Shown: in pieces, positions 9,753 through 20,687 of the stretch
Layout: every line of letters begins with the position of its first letter
Position numbering within the stretch: position 1 is the first letter of the stretch
From: Welwitschia mirabilis
Lineage: Eukaryota > Gnetophyta > Gnetopsida > Welwitschiales
Length of the DNA stretch: 28,235 bases
Assembly: GCA_051453625.1 (NCBI GenBank)
Contig: JBOZIK010000001.1
Span: forward strand, 57,996,725 to 58,024,959
Reading direction: 5' to 3'
Translations under genes and position numbers: made by a program
The notes under the pieces: generated by a model
The model's database searches: none
Told to the model about the DNA's origin: nothing
What the model saw: only the letters and a program-made list of their open reading frames with translations

Positions 9753-10628
9753 NNNNNNNNNNNNNNNNNNNNNNNNNNNNNNNNNNNNNNNNNNNNNNNN
9801 NNNNNNNNNNNNNNNNNNNNNNNNNNNNNNNNNNNNNNNNNNNNNNNNNNNNNNNNNNNNNNNNNNNNNNNNNNNNNNNNNNNNNNNNNNNNNNNNNNNN
9901 NNNNNNNNNNNNNNNNNNNNNNNNNNNNNNNNNNNNNNNNNNNNNNNNNNNNNNNNNNNNNNNNNNNNNNNNNNNNNNNNNNNNNNNNNNNNNNNNNNNN
10001 NNNNNNNNNNNNNNNNNNNNNNNNNNNNNNNNNNNNNNNNNNNNNNNNNNNNNNNNNNNNNNNNNNNNNNNNNNNNNNNNNNNNNNNNNNNNNNNNNNNN
10101 NNNNNNNNNNNNNNNNNNNNNNNNNNNNNNNNNNNNNNNNNNNNNNNNNNNNNNNNNNNNNNNNNNNNNNNNNNNNNNNNNNNNNNNNNNNNNNNNNNNN
10201 NNNNNNNNNNNNNNNNNNNNNNNNNNNNNNNNNNNNNNNNNNNNNNNNNNNNNNNNNNNNNNNNNNNNNNNNNNNNNNNNNNNNNNNNNNNNNNNNNNNN
10301 NNNNNNNNNNNNNNNNNNNNNNNNNNNNNNNNNNNNNNNNNNNNNNNNNNNNNNNNNNNNNNNNNNNNNNNNNNNNNNNNNNNNNNNNNNNNNNNNNNNN
10401 NNNNNNNNNNNNNNNNNNNNNNNNNNNNNNNNNNNNNNNNNNNNNNNNNNNNNNNNNNNNNNNNNNNNNNNNNNNNNNNNNNNNNNNNNNNNNNNNNNNN
10501 NNNNNNNNNNNNNNNNNNNNNNNNNNNNNNNNNNNNNNNNNNNNNNNNNNNNNNNNNNNNNNNNNNNNNNNNNNNNNNNNNNNNNNNNNNNNNNNNNNNN
10601 NNNNNNNNNNNNNNNNNNNNNNNNNNNN
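9753..10628. other. Unsequenced gap (876 N)
   Basis: It hides the 5' end of the copia 5' LTR, its target duplication and the join with the gypsy element. Any reading frame spanning it is meaningless. Confidence 0.95.
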
Positions 10629-11824
10629 TCAATGGAGTCGACCGAATTTCTAAGGATTTAACCAAACATAAATCATAAACTATTACAAACTAATTATAGA
10701 GGGATTAACTAGATTCCTAAGGGATTGATTAGAATAAGCACCAAAATTTTCACAATTAATCATCAAGGATCAACAAGATTCCAAGGTGTCAACTGGACCT
10801 AATCATCAAGTCTTTCATATCTAATCATCAAAGAATCAACCAGATTCTAAAGGGGTCAACCAGACCTAGAGTAAACTATTTTTATTATTTGTTAGCAAGA
10901 GGTGAACTAGACTTTTAAAGGGTTAAATGGACTTGGGCCATAAAAGAATTTTGCAATTTTTTCTAGACATGGGATTAACTAGATGAATATGCAAGTAATT
11001 AGATATGTGGCAGATTAGACCCTGAGGAGTTGACTGGATATGGATCCATAAGAAGCATGAATCGATTAAAAAAGGATAAGGGCAATTGACTTTAGTGACA
11101 ACACCATATGGGGTCAACCAGACATTTTGAGGGGTCAACTCATCATGATGAAAATGAATTTTTCTGCCATTTGGGTACTTATTTTTATCCATTGGAGAAT
11201 GTTTTCACTTGTAAAAACCCTAAAAAGATTCTCCTATATATTTTACAAAATTAAAAATAACTGTACCACTTTTGCATAACTTTTGAAGTCATTGTATAAC
11301 TCATTATCACATCCTCTATCTAATTAGAGATGAACAAAGAGTTGTTGTTATCATTTGTACTTGGTTAATTAGTTATACTATACATTCATGGATTGTAATA
11401 TCTTTTCAAGCAATGTAGTGGTATCATTCTTGATTTAGAGATCTAGTGGAACCTATGCATTATGACACACCATTATCACTGCATTGCGTTTTTTCTAAAG
11501 ATTGAGACTAAGCCTTAAAAAAATCCAATTGTAAAGGTTACTTGTGAATCTAAGATACTTGAAAAGATTTTAATGAAGATCTAGATCAGGCTTGGATAAA
11601 AGCTGATCACTGAGAATGGAGTATGGGTTTTCCCAAGCTACTATAAATCACGTGTACATCTCCATTGGTATTTCTGTATTTTTAGTTCTTACTTTCAGTT
11701 TAGTTTTAGTTTTTCATTTTTATAAATATTTTAGTATTTACTTCTTATGAAGAAAGTTTGTAAGTATATTTGTCTATTTTTAAAATCCTATTCACACCTT
11801 GCCTTTAGGGTTCTAGATCATTCA
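10629..11824 (+). repeat. Copia 5' LTR (start hidden in gap)
   Basis: It aligns end to end with 18993-20185. It ends ...AGATCATTCA, two bases before the primer site. The first 300 bp are a tandem array of about 67-bp modules rich in GGTCAAC and TTGAC. A TATA-like CCTATATATTTT at 11233-11244 is conserved in the 3' LTR (19601-19612) and marks the probable U3 promoter. Confidence 0.85.
11235..11244 (+). promoter_or_regulatory. Probable TATA box of the copia 5' LTR
   Basis: TATATATTTT, preceded by CTCC, is conserved at the same place in the 3' LTR (from 19603) despite substantial divergence around it. It lies about 590 bp before the LTR end. Confidence 0.6.
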
Positions 11825-11826
11825 TT

Positions 11827-11842
11827 TGGTATCAAAGCTATG
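11827..11842 (+). promoter_or_regulatory. Primer binding site, initiator tRNA-Met type
   Basis: TGGTATCAAAGCTATG matches the plant copia consensus TGGTATCAGAGC, the complement of the initiator methionine tRNA 3' end, with one G-to-A change in the core. It sits 2 nt after the LTR end. Confidence 0.9.
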
Positions 11843-11890
11843 TATAATCATTTTTAGATCCTAATAGGTCTAGACTCCTAAACATTAAAA

Positions 11891-13485
11891 ATGAGTAACC
11901 CTTTAAATAGATTTTTTACTAGTCATTTACACATGTTTGATGAGATAAACTATGCCTACTAAAAAGACCATATGAGAATATTTCTCAAGTACCTATATGT
12001 AGACATAGAAGAGGTCATTTATAATGGTTACACTATGTCCACACTAACTAAAATTGATGCCCATGAAAGCACTATAGTGATAGCAAAAACTCAAGATCAA
12101 TGAAACCCCACTGATAGATCCAAATCTATCATAGATGCCCATGCTCTTAACATTATTTTTTATATAGTATGTGTAGATGAGTTCAAAAGAATCATGAACT
12201 GTGAATATGCAAAAGAAGCGTGGGATATCCTTGAAATAGCATATGAAGGGACATCTACTGTTAAGTAGGCAAAACTCCAAATACTCATTTCCAAGTTTTA
12301 AGACATTCACATAAATGAGGAGGAGACACTATAAGAGTTCTGTACTAGACTGACAGATATCATAAATTCTATGACAAGTCTAGATGAAAAAGCGAAAGAA
12401 GAAAAAGTGGATCGAAAAGTATTGAGATTGTTTCCAAAATGAATTGAGCTAACGGTCACCGTTGTTGAAGAAAGTAAGAACATCAATCGAATGATTCTTA
12501 AGAAATTGCAAGGTAATCTTTAAACTTGTGAATTAAAATTTACTAAATATAAAAAGAAAGATATTATTTTAAAATGTGTGTAGGAAGAATATAGATCAGA
12601 AAAATCAGACAAAGATCTTAATAATGACAAAGTTGCTCTTCTAGTAAGGAGAATTAAAAATTTCTTATGCAAAAGAAATAAAGAAGGTAAACTAAGCATA
12701 CAATCAAAAAGAGGTAATTCCAAGTTAAGAAAACATTAAAAAAAAGAGAAGGAGATCCAATGTTATGCTTGCAAAGGTTTTAGACACATTGCAAATGAAT
12801 GTGCAAATAACAAGACAGATTGAAGAAAGAAAAAAAGATCATCTTTCATTATTACATGGGATGATGTAGATGAAAAGGATGATAGCAGCTCAAGTCAAGA
12901 GTTAGATGGAGATCGAAGACTCTCATTCATGATAATAGTTCCTCCCTTAAATACTTTATCTTAACCATCTAAACCTAATGACTTAAATCTCATTGAAGAA
13001 GATTAGAATGAAGTTGAAGATACCTACCAGGAACTTTTACATAAAGTGTAAAAGGTTGGTGAAAGATATCGATTATTTGTACAAAATAGTAAAGGCTCTA
13101 ACCAAGGAAAAAAAGGAATTAAAGACAAATTACAAAATGGTCCAAACTGAAAATTCCAAACTTTCTCTAGAGGTAAAGAACTTATTTCATTTTATTAGTA
13201 AATTTTCAAATAGTTTAAATAAATTAAAATAGCTACTTGAAATATGAAAACCAACTCATGATAAGAAAAGTATTGGATTTATCCCTCAAAAACCATGAAA
13301 TTAGTCAAATTAGGTATCGTGAAAAAATACTTTTATTTCAAAAATTATATGTTATTTTTGTGGTAAGTCTAGACATTTTAAGTTATTATTTAATGCTAGA
13401 AAATTAATACTTTTTCCAAATTTTGTTAGCACATTTTCTTTTAAATTTATTCCAAGAGGAGGTATATCACATTAGTCTTAAAGGA
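11891..13485 (+). pseudogene. gag: Copia Gag (capsid, zinc knuckle, coiled coil)
   Basis: Gag builds the particle and binds RNA. From the ATG at 11891 (MSNPLNRFFTSHLHMFDEIN) the frame is unshifted for 290 codons to a perfect CCHC knuckle, C-Y-A-C-K-G-F-R-H-I-A-N-E-C (12761-12802). The capsid part contains AKEAWDILEIAYEGTSTVK, matching the copia 'A..AW..L...YEG' motif. Stops inside are TAA/TAG/TGA at former Gln/Arg positions. After an acidic linker (DDVDEKDDSSSSQEL) the frame shifts by +1 near 13050 into a coiled-coil stretch (LTKEKKELKTNYKMV, KLSLEVKNL), then a second knuckle, C-Y-F-C-G-K-S-R-H-F-K-L-L-F, whose last Cys is Phe. This long gag with a coiled coil fits Sireviruses. Confidence 0.85.
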
Positions 13486-13559
13486 CTAAGTAGGTGAGAG
13501 ATGATAATTTTAAAAGTATTTTATTAAAATAGCTTTCAAGCTATCAAATGAAACTAAAT

Positions 13560-15160
13560 AATACTTAGATAGTGGCTGATCTCAACACATGATGAGAAAT
13601 AAGTTAAGATTCAAATAGCTAGATGACTTTGATGGTATATAAGTTAGATTCAAAGACAAAAAAAGAGTCAAGATTGAAGGAATTAGAAGATTATTGGAGG
13701 TAAATTATTCAAAATAAATGAGGTTTTATATGTTAATGGCCTTAAGCATAATTTACTTAGCATTAGTTAAATTTGTGATAAAGGACACAAAGTTTTTTTT
13801 GATAGTACAAACTATGAAGTTAGACATGGTAAAATGAATGATGTTATTCTTAGGGCAAATAGAATAGATAATGTCTAGAGTATTAAACAACCTTTTTCTA
13901 CATGTTATTTTTCTCATGTAAACTAAGAAGATATTTGACATCAATGCTTAGGACATGTAAATTATGATCATTAGAGAATGATTATTAAAAAGAAAATTAT
14001 AAAAGAAATTTCAAAAATTAATATTTAAAAAANNNNNNNNNNNNNNNNNNNNNNNNNNNNNNNNNNNNNNNNNNNNNNNNNNNNNNNNNNNNNNNNNNNN
14101 NNNNNNNNNNNNNNNNNNNNNNNNNNNNNNNNNNNNNNNNNNNNNNNNNNNNNNNNNNNNNNNNNNNNNNNNNNNNNNNNNNNNNNNNNNNNNNNNNNNN
14201 NNNNNNNNNNNNNNNNNNNNNNNNNNNNNNNNNNNNNNNNNNNNNNNNNNNNNNNNNNNNNNNNNNNNNNNNNNNNNNNNNNNNNNNNNNNNNNNNNNNN
14301 NNNNNNNNAGATATTTGACATCAATGCTTAGGACATGTAAATTATGATCATTAGAGAATGATTATTAAAAAGAAAATTATAAAATAAATTTCAAAAATTA
14401 ATATTTAAAAAAAGGTCTTTGTGATGCATCCCAAAAAGGGAAATAAGTAAAAACCTTTCTAGTTTTTATAATAATTTCTCTTGAGCTTATTCATATGGAT
14501 CTGGTGCATCCAACCCAAACAAAAAGTTTAGGAGGTAAATGTTATTTTTTAAGTATGGTTGATGACTACTCAATATTTACTTGGATTTTCTTTCTTAGAA
14601 ATAAAGATAAAATGTATAAAAGTTAGGTTGAAATAAGAAATAAATTTTAAAATAGGAAAGGTTATACCATTAAAAAAAAATTGTAGTGATCATGAAGGAG
14701 ATTTTGAAAACATTTGTTTAAAAAATATTATGTTGATAATGGTATTAAACACCGATTTTTAGCTCCAAAAACTCCTTAACAAAATGGAATTTCCAAGAGA
14801 AAAAATTAAGTCTTATAATAAATTGCTATAACAAATGTTGAATGAAAAGGATATTCCTAAAACATTTTAGGCTACAGCTATAAGCACCACTTGTTTCATC
14901 AAAAATAGAGTCTAACTTAGACCAATAATGGATAAACTTCCTATGATCTTTGTAAAGAAGACAGTAAAACATTTCATACTTTAAAGTCTTTGGGAGTAAG
15001 TGCTTCATTTCAAAGGACAAAAAAACTTCAGTAAATTTAAACCAAAGGCTGATGAGGTAATATTTTAGGATACTCAACTAGAAATGGAGCTTATTGAGTA
15101 TTCAAGAAAGAAGCCTAACTATGGAAGAGTCAATAAATGTATAAATAGATGATGTTAGCA
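13560..15160 (+). pseudogene. pol: Copia protease and integrase
   Basis: The protease signature D-S-G-*-S-Q-H-M is at 13568-13591 (family DSGC.RHM). The pre-integrase motif follows as DI*HQCLGHVNYDH at about 13930; the stop replaces Trp, TGG to TGA. Integrase core pieces are LELIHMDLVHPTQTKSLGGK and VDDYSIFTWIFF. After frame changes come SDHEGDF-like sequence and Q-N-G-I-S-K-R-K-N, where the catalytic Glu of 'QNG..ERKN' is Lys. The tail includes DTQLEMELIEYS and ends near 15160. The 276-N gap at 14033 falls inside and is an artefact: the frame continues from K-I-N-I-* into K-K-G-L-C-D-A when the duplicated 104 bp is collapsed. Confidence 0.85.
13929..14412. other. N gap (14033-14308) with duplicated 104-bp flanks
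   Basis: Bases 13929-14032 and 14309-14412 are the same 104 bp with one difference. The integrase frame reads straight on when one copy and the N run are removed, so no DNA is missing here. Confidence 0.9.
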
Positions 15161-16921
15161 CAAGACCTATTTCTTTGAATGATGAAGAAAACTTATCTCC
15201 AAGAACTTCCATAATAAAAGAAAGCTCAACCAAAAAAGAAGAAGTGCTAATAAAAGAGTTCATTATCAAAAAGCTTAAAGAGCTAAAATATCAACCTTTA
15301 GGGTCCATCATTCAAGACATTAGCTCAAGGATTAGAACAAAGAACTCTATGAAAGATTTTTATACTCATATTTGTTATGTTTTTCAAATTAAATCTGAAA
15401 ACTTTGAAGAGGCAAAATCACATGAAGAGCAGATGATGGTCATGTAAAATGAGTTGCAACAATTCAAAAAGAATGATGTGTTAAAGGTTATTGAAAGAAC
15501 AAAATAAAAAAAATGCTATTAGAACAAAATTAATTTTTAAAAACAAGTGTGATAAGAAAAATAATGTAATCAAGAACAAAGCAATATTAGCAGCATAAGA
15601 ATACAACCAAATTAAAGGTATTGATGTAGGTAACACTTTTGCTCCTGTAGTTAGGCTAGATAGTATTAAAATGTTTTTATCTTATGTAGCCTTTAAGAAT
15701 ATTAAAATTTATGAAATGGATGTAAAAAGTGCCTTTTTAAATGGAACACTTAACAAAAATATTTATGTGAAACAACCTCAAGGGTTTATAGATCCACACA
15801 AACCTGACTATGTGTATAGAGTTAAAAAGGTCTTATATGATTTAAAGTAAGATCCAAGAGCTTTGTATAAAAAACTAGCCACATTTTGAAATGAAAATGG
15901 CTATATTGATGGAACTGTAAATAAAACATTTTTTGTCAAGAATCTTAAAAAGAACTTTATTATTATTTAAATTTATGTAGATGACATAATTTTTAGTGCC
16001 TCAAACAAAGTTTTATCAAAATAATTTGCTAGTATCATAACAATACACTTTGAGATGAGGATGCTTGATGAAGTTAGAATGTTTCTTGGCCTACAAATCA
16101 AGCAAACAAGAAATGGAATTTTCATATCTCAGTCTAAATGTACAAAGGATTTGATCAAATGATTTGAACTAAAGAACACAAAATCAACTAACACACCTAT
16201 TTCTACTTCTTGTAAAATTAGCCTAGATAAACATGGAAAATATGTAGACCAAAAATGTTATAGAAGTATAATAGAAAATTTGTTATATCTACCTACAAGT
16301 AGATTTGATATAATATTTAGTATTATTGTATGTGCTAGATACTAGACACAATCAAAAAAATCACACCTCTAAGCTATCAAAAGAATAATAAGATATATAA
16401 AAGACACATATGACTTTGGATAATGGTATCCAATAGAAACATATTTTGATCTCGTAGGCTTTATTGATGCAGATTGGGTTGTATGTAAAGATGATAGAAA
16501 AAGCACAAGTGGTAATTATTTCCTTTTAGGATATTACTTAGTATAATGAAGTAGTAAAAAGTAAAATTCTATCTTCCTTTCAATAGCAGATGTATAGTAT
16601 ATAGTATAAAGGAGTTGTTATACCTATCTCCTTTGGATGAAAGAAATGTTAAAAGACTTTAGTATAAATTTTATACAGGTTCCAATTTTTAATAATAATA
16701 CTACTATAATTAATATCTAAAAACCCTATTCAACATTCTAGAACTAAACATATTGAATTAAGACATCATTTCCTTAGAGATCAAGTGGAAAAAGGAAATA
16801 TTTCAATAAATTTTATTAGTACTAATCATTAACTTGCTTATATTTTACTAAACCCATAAATTTTGATAAGTTTTTATGCCTTTGTAATGAATTAGGAGTT
16901 TTCTCTTTATCCTATGAGTAA
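15161..16921 (+). pseudogene. pol: Copia reverse transcriptase and RNase H
   Basis: A Sirevirus-like linker (DDVSTRPISLNDEENLSPRT) leads into RT. Visible motifs: NTFAPVVRLDSIKMFLSYVA, EMDVKSAFLNGTLNKNIYVK, QPQGFIDP, then the catalytic Y-V-D-D at 15974-15985, all intact. RNase H is seen as DLVGFIDADWVVCKDDRKST, with the catalytic Asp and the 'D.DWA.....R.S..G' pattern kept, and LSIADVQY where the family has 'S..EAEY'. The end reads KPINFDKFLCLCNELGV with TAA at 16919-16921. Most stops are CAR-to-TAR and TGG-to-TGA/TAG; frameshifts are few for the age. Confidence 0.9.
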
Positions 16922-17251
16922 TTTTAGGATAGTTGACTAAATCTTTCATTCAGTTGACTAGATGTGATCAGTTGATTGATCTAAAAACCTAATCACCTGA
17001 ATCTGAAGTATTATGACCCAAGTCTTGATAGGTCAAGTAGATCATAACATAGTCAACTAGACCTGTAGGATTACAGTGCAAAGATAAGGTAATGGACTTG
17101 ATTTTTTTCCTCAAATTTAACTTAATCAGCCTTTCTTATAAAATATTATGAAGTCCAAACCATTTTCATGCTCTTCTAGCCATCTGTTTCTTTTAGATCT
17201 AGCTTTTTCTTTTAGGTTTTCTTGTCTTTAAGACCTTTTCATGTTTTTACA
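16922..17251 (+). other. Spacer between copia pol and the envelope-like ORF, with TTGAC/GTCAA modules
   Basis: It has no reading frame. It contains several GTTGACTAGA, GGTCAAGTAGA and GTCAACTAGACC motifs (about 16930-17075), the same motif that builds the LTR's 67-bp modules. A T-rich tract precedes the next ATG (17252). It may be the leader or internal promoter of the third ORF. Confidence 0.5.
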
Positions 17252-18306
17252 ATGGTAGAGGGTCCTATTAGAAGATAATAAAATAAGTGAATAAGAAAAT
17301 ACCTAGAGTATTTTAACTTTAAAATATTTGACAAAGATGTGGACAAAATTGAAGAGGAGTTTGAAAAGAAACTTATGTGCTAAGAGTGGCTTGTTGCTTT
17401 AGGAGAACTAAGGAAATGATGTACTATGGTGAGGCTCTTGAATGAGCTTGATATATCCTATTCTCTTAATGTCTTAAGACCTACTTATCCTTTTCTCACT
17501 AGGATGTTCTACTATAATGCCTTTTTTGATGAAAACTCTAATACCCTAATAATCCTTATATTAGGGAAGAATATTAAGATTACTTCAAACCTTATTTCTA
17601 CCATCATAAATATTCCTAGGGAAGATTATGAGGAGTTTTAAATCCTTCATGATTTAATGGAGGACAAGGCATAGGTGATAACAGAACTTTGTGGTAAGTT
17701 TTATAGGTGGAAACCCACTCTCTTCACTTCTTTCCTTACCCCAAAGTACCATTTATTACATTTAGTTTTTACTTATGATTTCTTGCCTTTGGTGGATTAT
17801 CATGATGATACATCTAACTATAAAGCCTATTTGATGTATTTGACAGAAACTTGACATATTATGATTATTTTGCCATTATGCTAAAAAATGTGATCTCTCA
17901 GTTTGAGTATCACAATACTAGGGCTCTTCCCTATTTAGTATTAATTGCCAACATATGTCATCATTATAGAGTCTAGTTTCATCCAAAGCTAGAAATTCTA
18001 AATCCTATGTTAGCCATTGGGTATGTGAAGTTGTCTTACATGCATATCTTCGCAGGTTCTAAGAAACCCTCTAAATCTCCTTCTTCCAAATAAGCCTCTC
18101 TAGAAGAGACTCTTTCATACCTAAAGAAGATAGATTCTTGCACAAGGTACATGAAAGAATATTTGATCATGATAGAGTATAGGATTACTAATAGTTATAA
18201 AGAAGCCAGAAGCTTAATGCAAAAGGTAGCTAAAGAAGAAGAGAAAGAAGAAGAAGAAGAAGATTCTAAAGAAGAATCTAAGGAGGAAGTAGAAGAATCT
18301 AATTGA
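17252..18306 (+). pseudogene. Envelope-like third ORF of the Sirevirus element
   Basis: Position (after pol, before the 3' LTR) and content match the envelope-like proteins of SIRE-type copia elements. Whether these act as envelopes is unproven. From ATG 17252 one frame runs about 200 codons with CAR/CGA-type stops. It has a charged start (FDKDVDKIEEEFEKK), then the conserved core: MFYYNAFFDENSN (family 'REFY.N'), LILGKNIKITSNLISTIINI (family 'VRG..I......I...L.IP'), and KYHLLHLVFTYDFLPLVDYH. Near 17860 it shifts; the second frame has ALPYLVLIANICHHY and ends in an acidic tail with runs of Glu. The stop TGA is at 18304-18306. I see no signal peptide or clear membrane segment. Confidence 0.65.
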
Positions 18307-18992
18307 TCTTGTATTCTTTTGTATTTTTCATGTTGTCCTTGTTTTTATTCTCTCCTTTGTTATTGATGTCAAAAAGGGAAGAAATAGTTAGTTGTATTTT
18401 TAACTTTTATCAATTGGCATTAGTCTCTTTCAGTTGTTTGCAGTAGTACCACTTAATTTCTTTTATTTGTAATTACTCTTAATGAGCACTTTTCTGTTGT
18501 ACTGCTTTAGATTAAAGTAATGAAAATAAATTTGATGCCACTTTAATCTTCTATTTTGATGCAAAATTAATTTATCATGAATCATAATTTTATTACATAT
18601 TAATGACTATTAAATATCTCTTGACCTATAAATCTTACCACATATATTATGAATTTTACATTATTTATAAACTATACTCAAAATTGTTATATTAATTACT
18701 CTTATTAAAAACTTTTTAAAAATGTTTAAATTGATTTACATGATCAATACTTTTTTGCAAATAAAATGGGCATTATCTGAGGGGAATTTTTTTCCAAATT
18801 AATATCTTTAACTAATTATAGTTTATCATTAAGGGAATATTATTGAGTTAATATTTTATAACTTTATGTCAAAGTAACATTTTCTATTTAGCAAAATATG
18901 TTGTATCTTGTGCAGAAAATATTAGTCTTTATAGCTTATAAGCTGAAACACTTTATCACAAATCAAGTTCAAACTTGATACTTTTAATGCCC
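18307..18992 (+). other. 3' untranslated region with polypurine tracts
   Basis: No gene is seen. A GATGTCAAAAAGGGAAGAAA tract (18366-18385) resembles the Sirevirus polypurine tract. Further G-runs follow at 18777-18785 (ATCTGAGGGGAA) and 18830-18838 (TTAAGGGAA), consistent with the repeated tracts reported for this lineage. The 3' LTR may begin inside this stretch, for example at TGTTGTATCTTG (18899), but the matching start of the 5' LTR is in the gap. Confidence 0.55.
18366..18385 (+). promoter_or_regulatory. Candidate polypurine tract
   Basis: The AAAAAGGGAAGAAA run follows the envelope-like ORF by about 60 bp. Polypurine tracts prime plus-strand DNA synthesis. It is assigned by base content and place. 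Confidence 0.55.
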
Positions 18993-20185
18993 TCAATAAG
19001 GTTGACTAGATTTCTAAGAGGTCAACCAAACTTAAATCATAAACTATTACAAACTAATTATAGAGAGGTTAACTAGATTCCTGAGGGATCAACCAAACTT
19101 GAGCATCAAATCTTTCATAGCTAATCATCAATGGATCAACTAAATTTCAAAGGAGTTAACTATACTTGATCATTAATTATTTTACATCTAATCATCAAGG
19201 GATCAATTAGATTCTAGAGGGGTCAACCAAACCTAGAGTGAAATGTTTCCATCCTTTGTCAGCAAGGGATCAACTAGACTTTTGAGGAATTGATCAAACC
19301 TAGATCATAAAAAATTTTTGTAATTTTTCTTAGACATGAGATCCACTAAATAAATATAGATGTTACTAGATATGTAGTAAAATAGATCCTGAGGGTTTAA
19401 GTAGACATAGAATCATAAGAAATAGGGATCAACTGAAAGAAGATAAGGGTGACTGACTTTAGCAATGATACTAGATGGAGTTAACTAGACATTTCAAGGG
19501 GTCAACAGATCATGATAAAAATGAATTTTTCTAGCTATTTGTACACTTATTTTTATTTGTTGGAGAATATTTTTACTTATAAAAACCCTAAAAAACTTCT
19601 CCTATATATTTTCCAAGAATCAAAATCATTGTACCACTTTTACATAACTTTTGGAATCATCATAGAACTCATTGACACATCCTCTATCTGACAAAAGATG
19701 AATAAAGAGTTATTGTTATCATTTTTACTTGATCAATCAGTTACACTGTACATTTGTGAATTGTAATATCTTCTCAAGTAGTGTATCAATATCGTTCTTA
19801 AGCTAGAGATCTAATGGAACCTATGCCTCATGGCATGCCATTATAACTTCATTGCATTCTTTCTAAAGGTTGAGATAAATCCTTAGAAAAGTCTAATTAT
19901 AAAGGTTACAGGTGAACCTGAAATACCTAAAAAAATTTTAACCAAATCAAGCTTGAATAGAAGCTAATCACTAAGAGTGAAGTAGAGGGTTTTTCGAATT
20001 AGTACAAATCATGTGTCCATCTCCATTGGTACTTTTGTAATTTCAGTTATTTACTTTTAGTTTAGTTTCAGTTTTTCATTTGTATAAATATTTTAGGCTT
20101 CATTTTTTGTTGAGATAGTTTATGAATATATTTGGTCTTTTTTAAAATCCTATTCATCCCCTCCTCTAAGGTTCTAGATCCTTCA
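18993..20185 (+). repeat. Copia 3' LTR
   Basis: It matches 10629-11824 throughout, ending ...AGATCCTTCA at 20185. It includes five ~67-bp modules (about 19001-19310), a conserved TATA-like CCTATATATTTT (19601-19612) and a T-rich terminal part. The true start may lie up to about 100 bp upstream. The flank after it begins CAATT; its partner is hidden in the 5' gap. Confidence 0.85.
19001..19310 (+). repeat. Tandem array of ~67-bp TTGAC/GTCAAC modules in the copia LTR
   Basis: Five consecutive modules of 66-67 bp each open with GGATCAAC/GGTTGACT + AGATT and continue with AGGGGTCAACCAAAC and an ATCATCAA spacer. The same array is in the 5' LTR from 10629. TTGAC (or its complement) is the core of WRKY-bound W-boxes and occurs about twice per module. 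Confidence 0.75.
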
Positions 20186-20687
20186 CAATTATGCCCTAGG
20201 AATCATCGAAGACATAGTTAGTTATCAAGGCTATAACTATGTATCACAACATATAAAAAAAAGAGAGGGAAAAAAAGGAAGAATAATTTTATTCTAGAAT
20301 GTGATCAAATGTAAATCTAAATATCTTAAATTAAATGTCATGCATAATCATAAAATTCTATTTTAGTAAAGATTAATGATTTATAGTTTTAAAATCATTT
20401 CATGTTATCTTAACAATTTGATAAGCTGCTTAGTATGATTTTCCTTTAATGAAATTGTTATCTCCATAAGAAAATATAAATAGTTATAAGATTAAAAAAA
20501 ATTTAAAATAAAATAATAATCAAGAACTTTATTAAATAAAGAAACTTATTACCTCATTTCTTAAAACATAACAAAGCATCATGCAAACTATTTAAAAACT
20601 AGAAAACAAATCACTCTAAAAAGCAACTCAATTCTTAAAGTAGTTAGATAATTTATTTTTTATGTTAGAATTTCTAGTCTTAAATAA
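20186..20687. other. AT-rich stretch without a gene, possible 3' region of the minus ORF
   Basis: No ORF is seen. On the minus strand, downstream of the stop at 20688, there are AATAAA-type motifs around 20540-20550 and long T-runs, as in a polyadenylated 3' end. Confidence 0.35.

Larger units (their letters stand above)
10629..20185 (+). mobile_element. Sirevirus-like Ty1/copia retrotransposon, nearly complete but dead
   Basis: Components run in order: 5' LTR (to 11824), initiator-Met primer site, gag with CCHC zinc knuckle, pol (protease, integrase, reverse transcriptase, RNase H; ends 16921), a separate envelope-like ORF (17252-18306), polypurine tract and 3' LTR (to 20185). Copia gene order (integrase before RT), a long gag with two zinc-knuckle regions and an extra envelope-like ORF are features of the Sirevirus (SIRE/Maximus) lineage. 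The two LTRs differ at roughly one position in five in the stretches I compared by eye, mostly transitions, so the insertion is old. The start lies in the 876-N gap. Confidence 0.85.

Noticed and set aside
9637-10665. Long open frames on both strands across the 876-N gap
   Set aside because: They are open only because N cannot form a stop; real sequence supports just a few codons at each end.
10923-11192. 89-codon minus-strand ORF
   Set aside because: It lies within the copia 5' LTR and is not kept in the 3' LTR.
12044-12310. 88-codon minus-strand ORF
   Set aside because: Antisense shadow of copia gag, whose plus-strand frame shows clear capsid motifs.
14025-14324. Minus-strand frame over the 276-N gap
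   Set aside because: Gap artefact inside plus-strand copia integrase.
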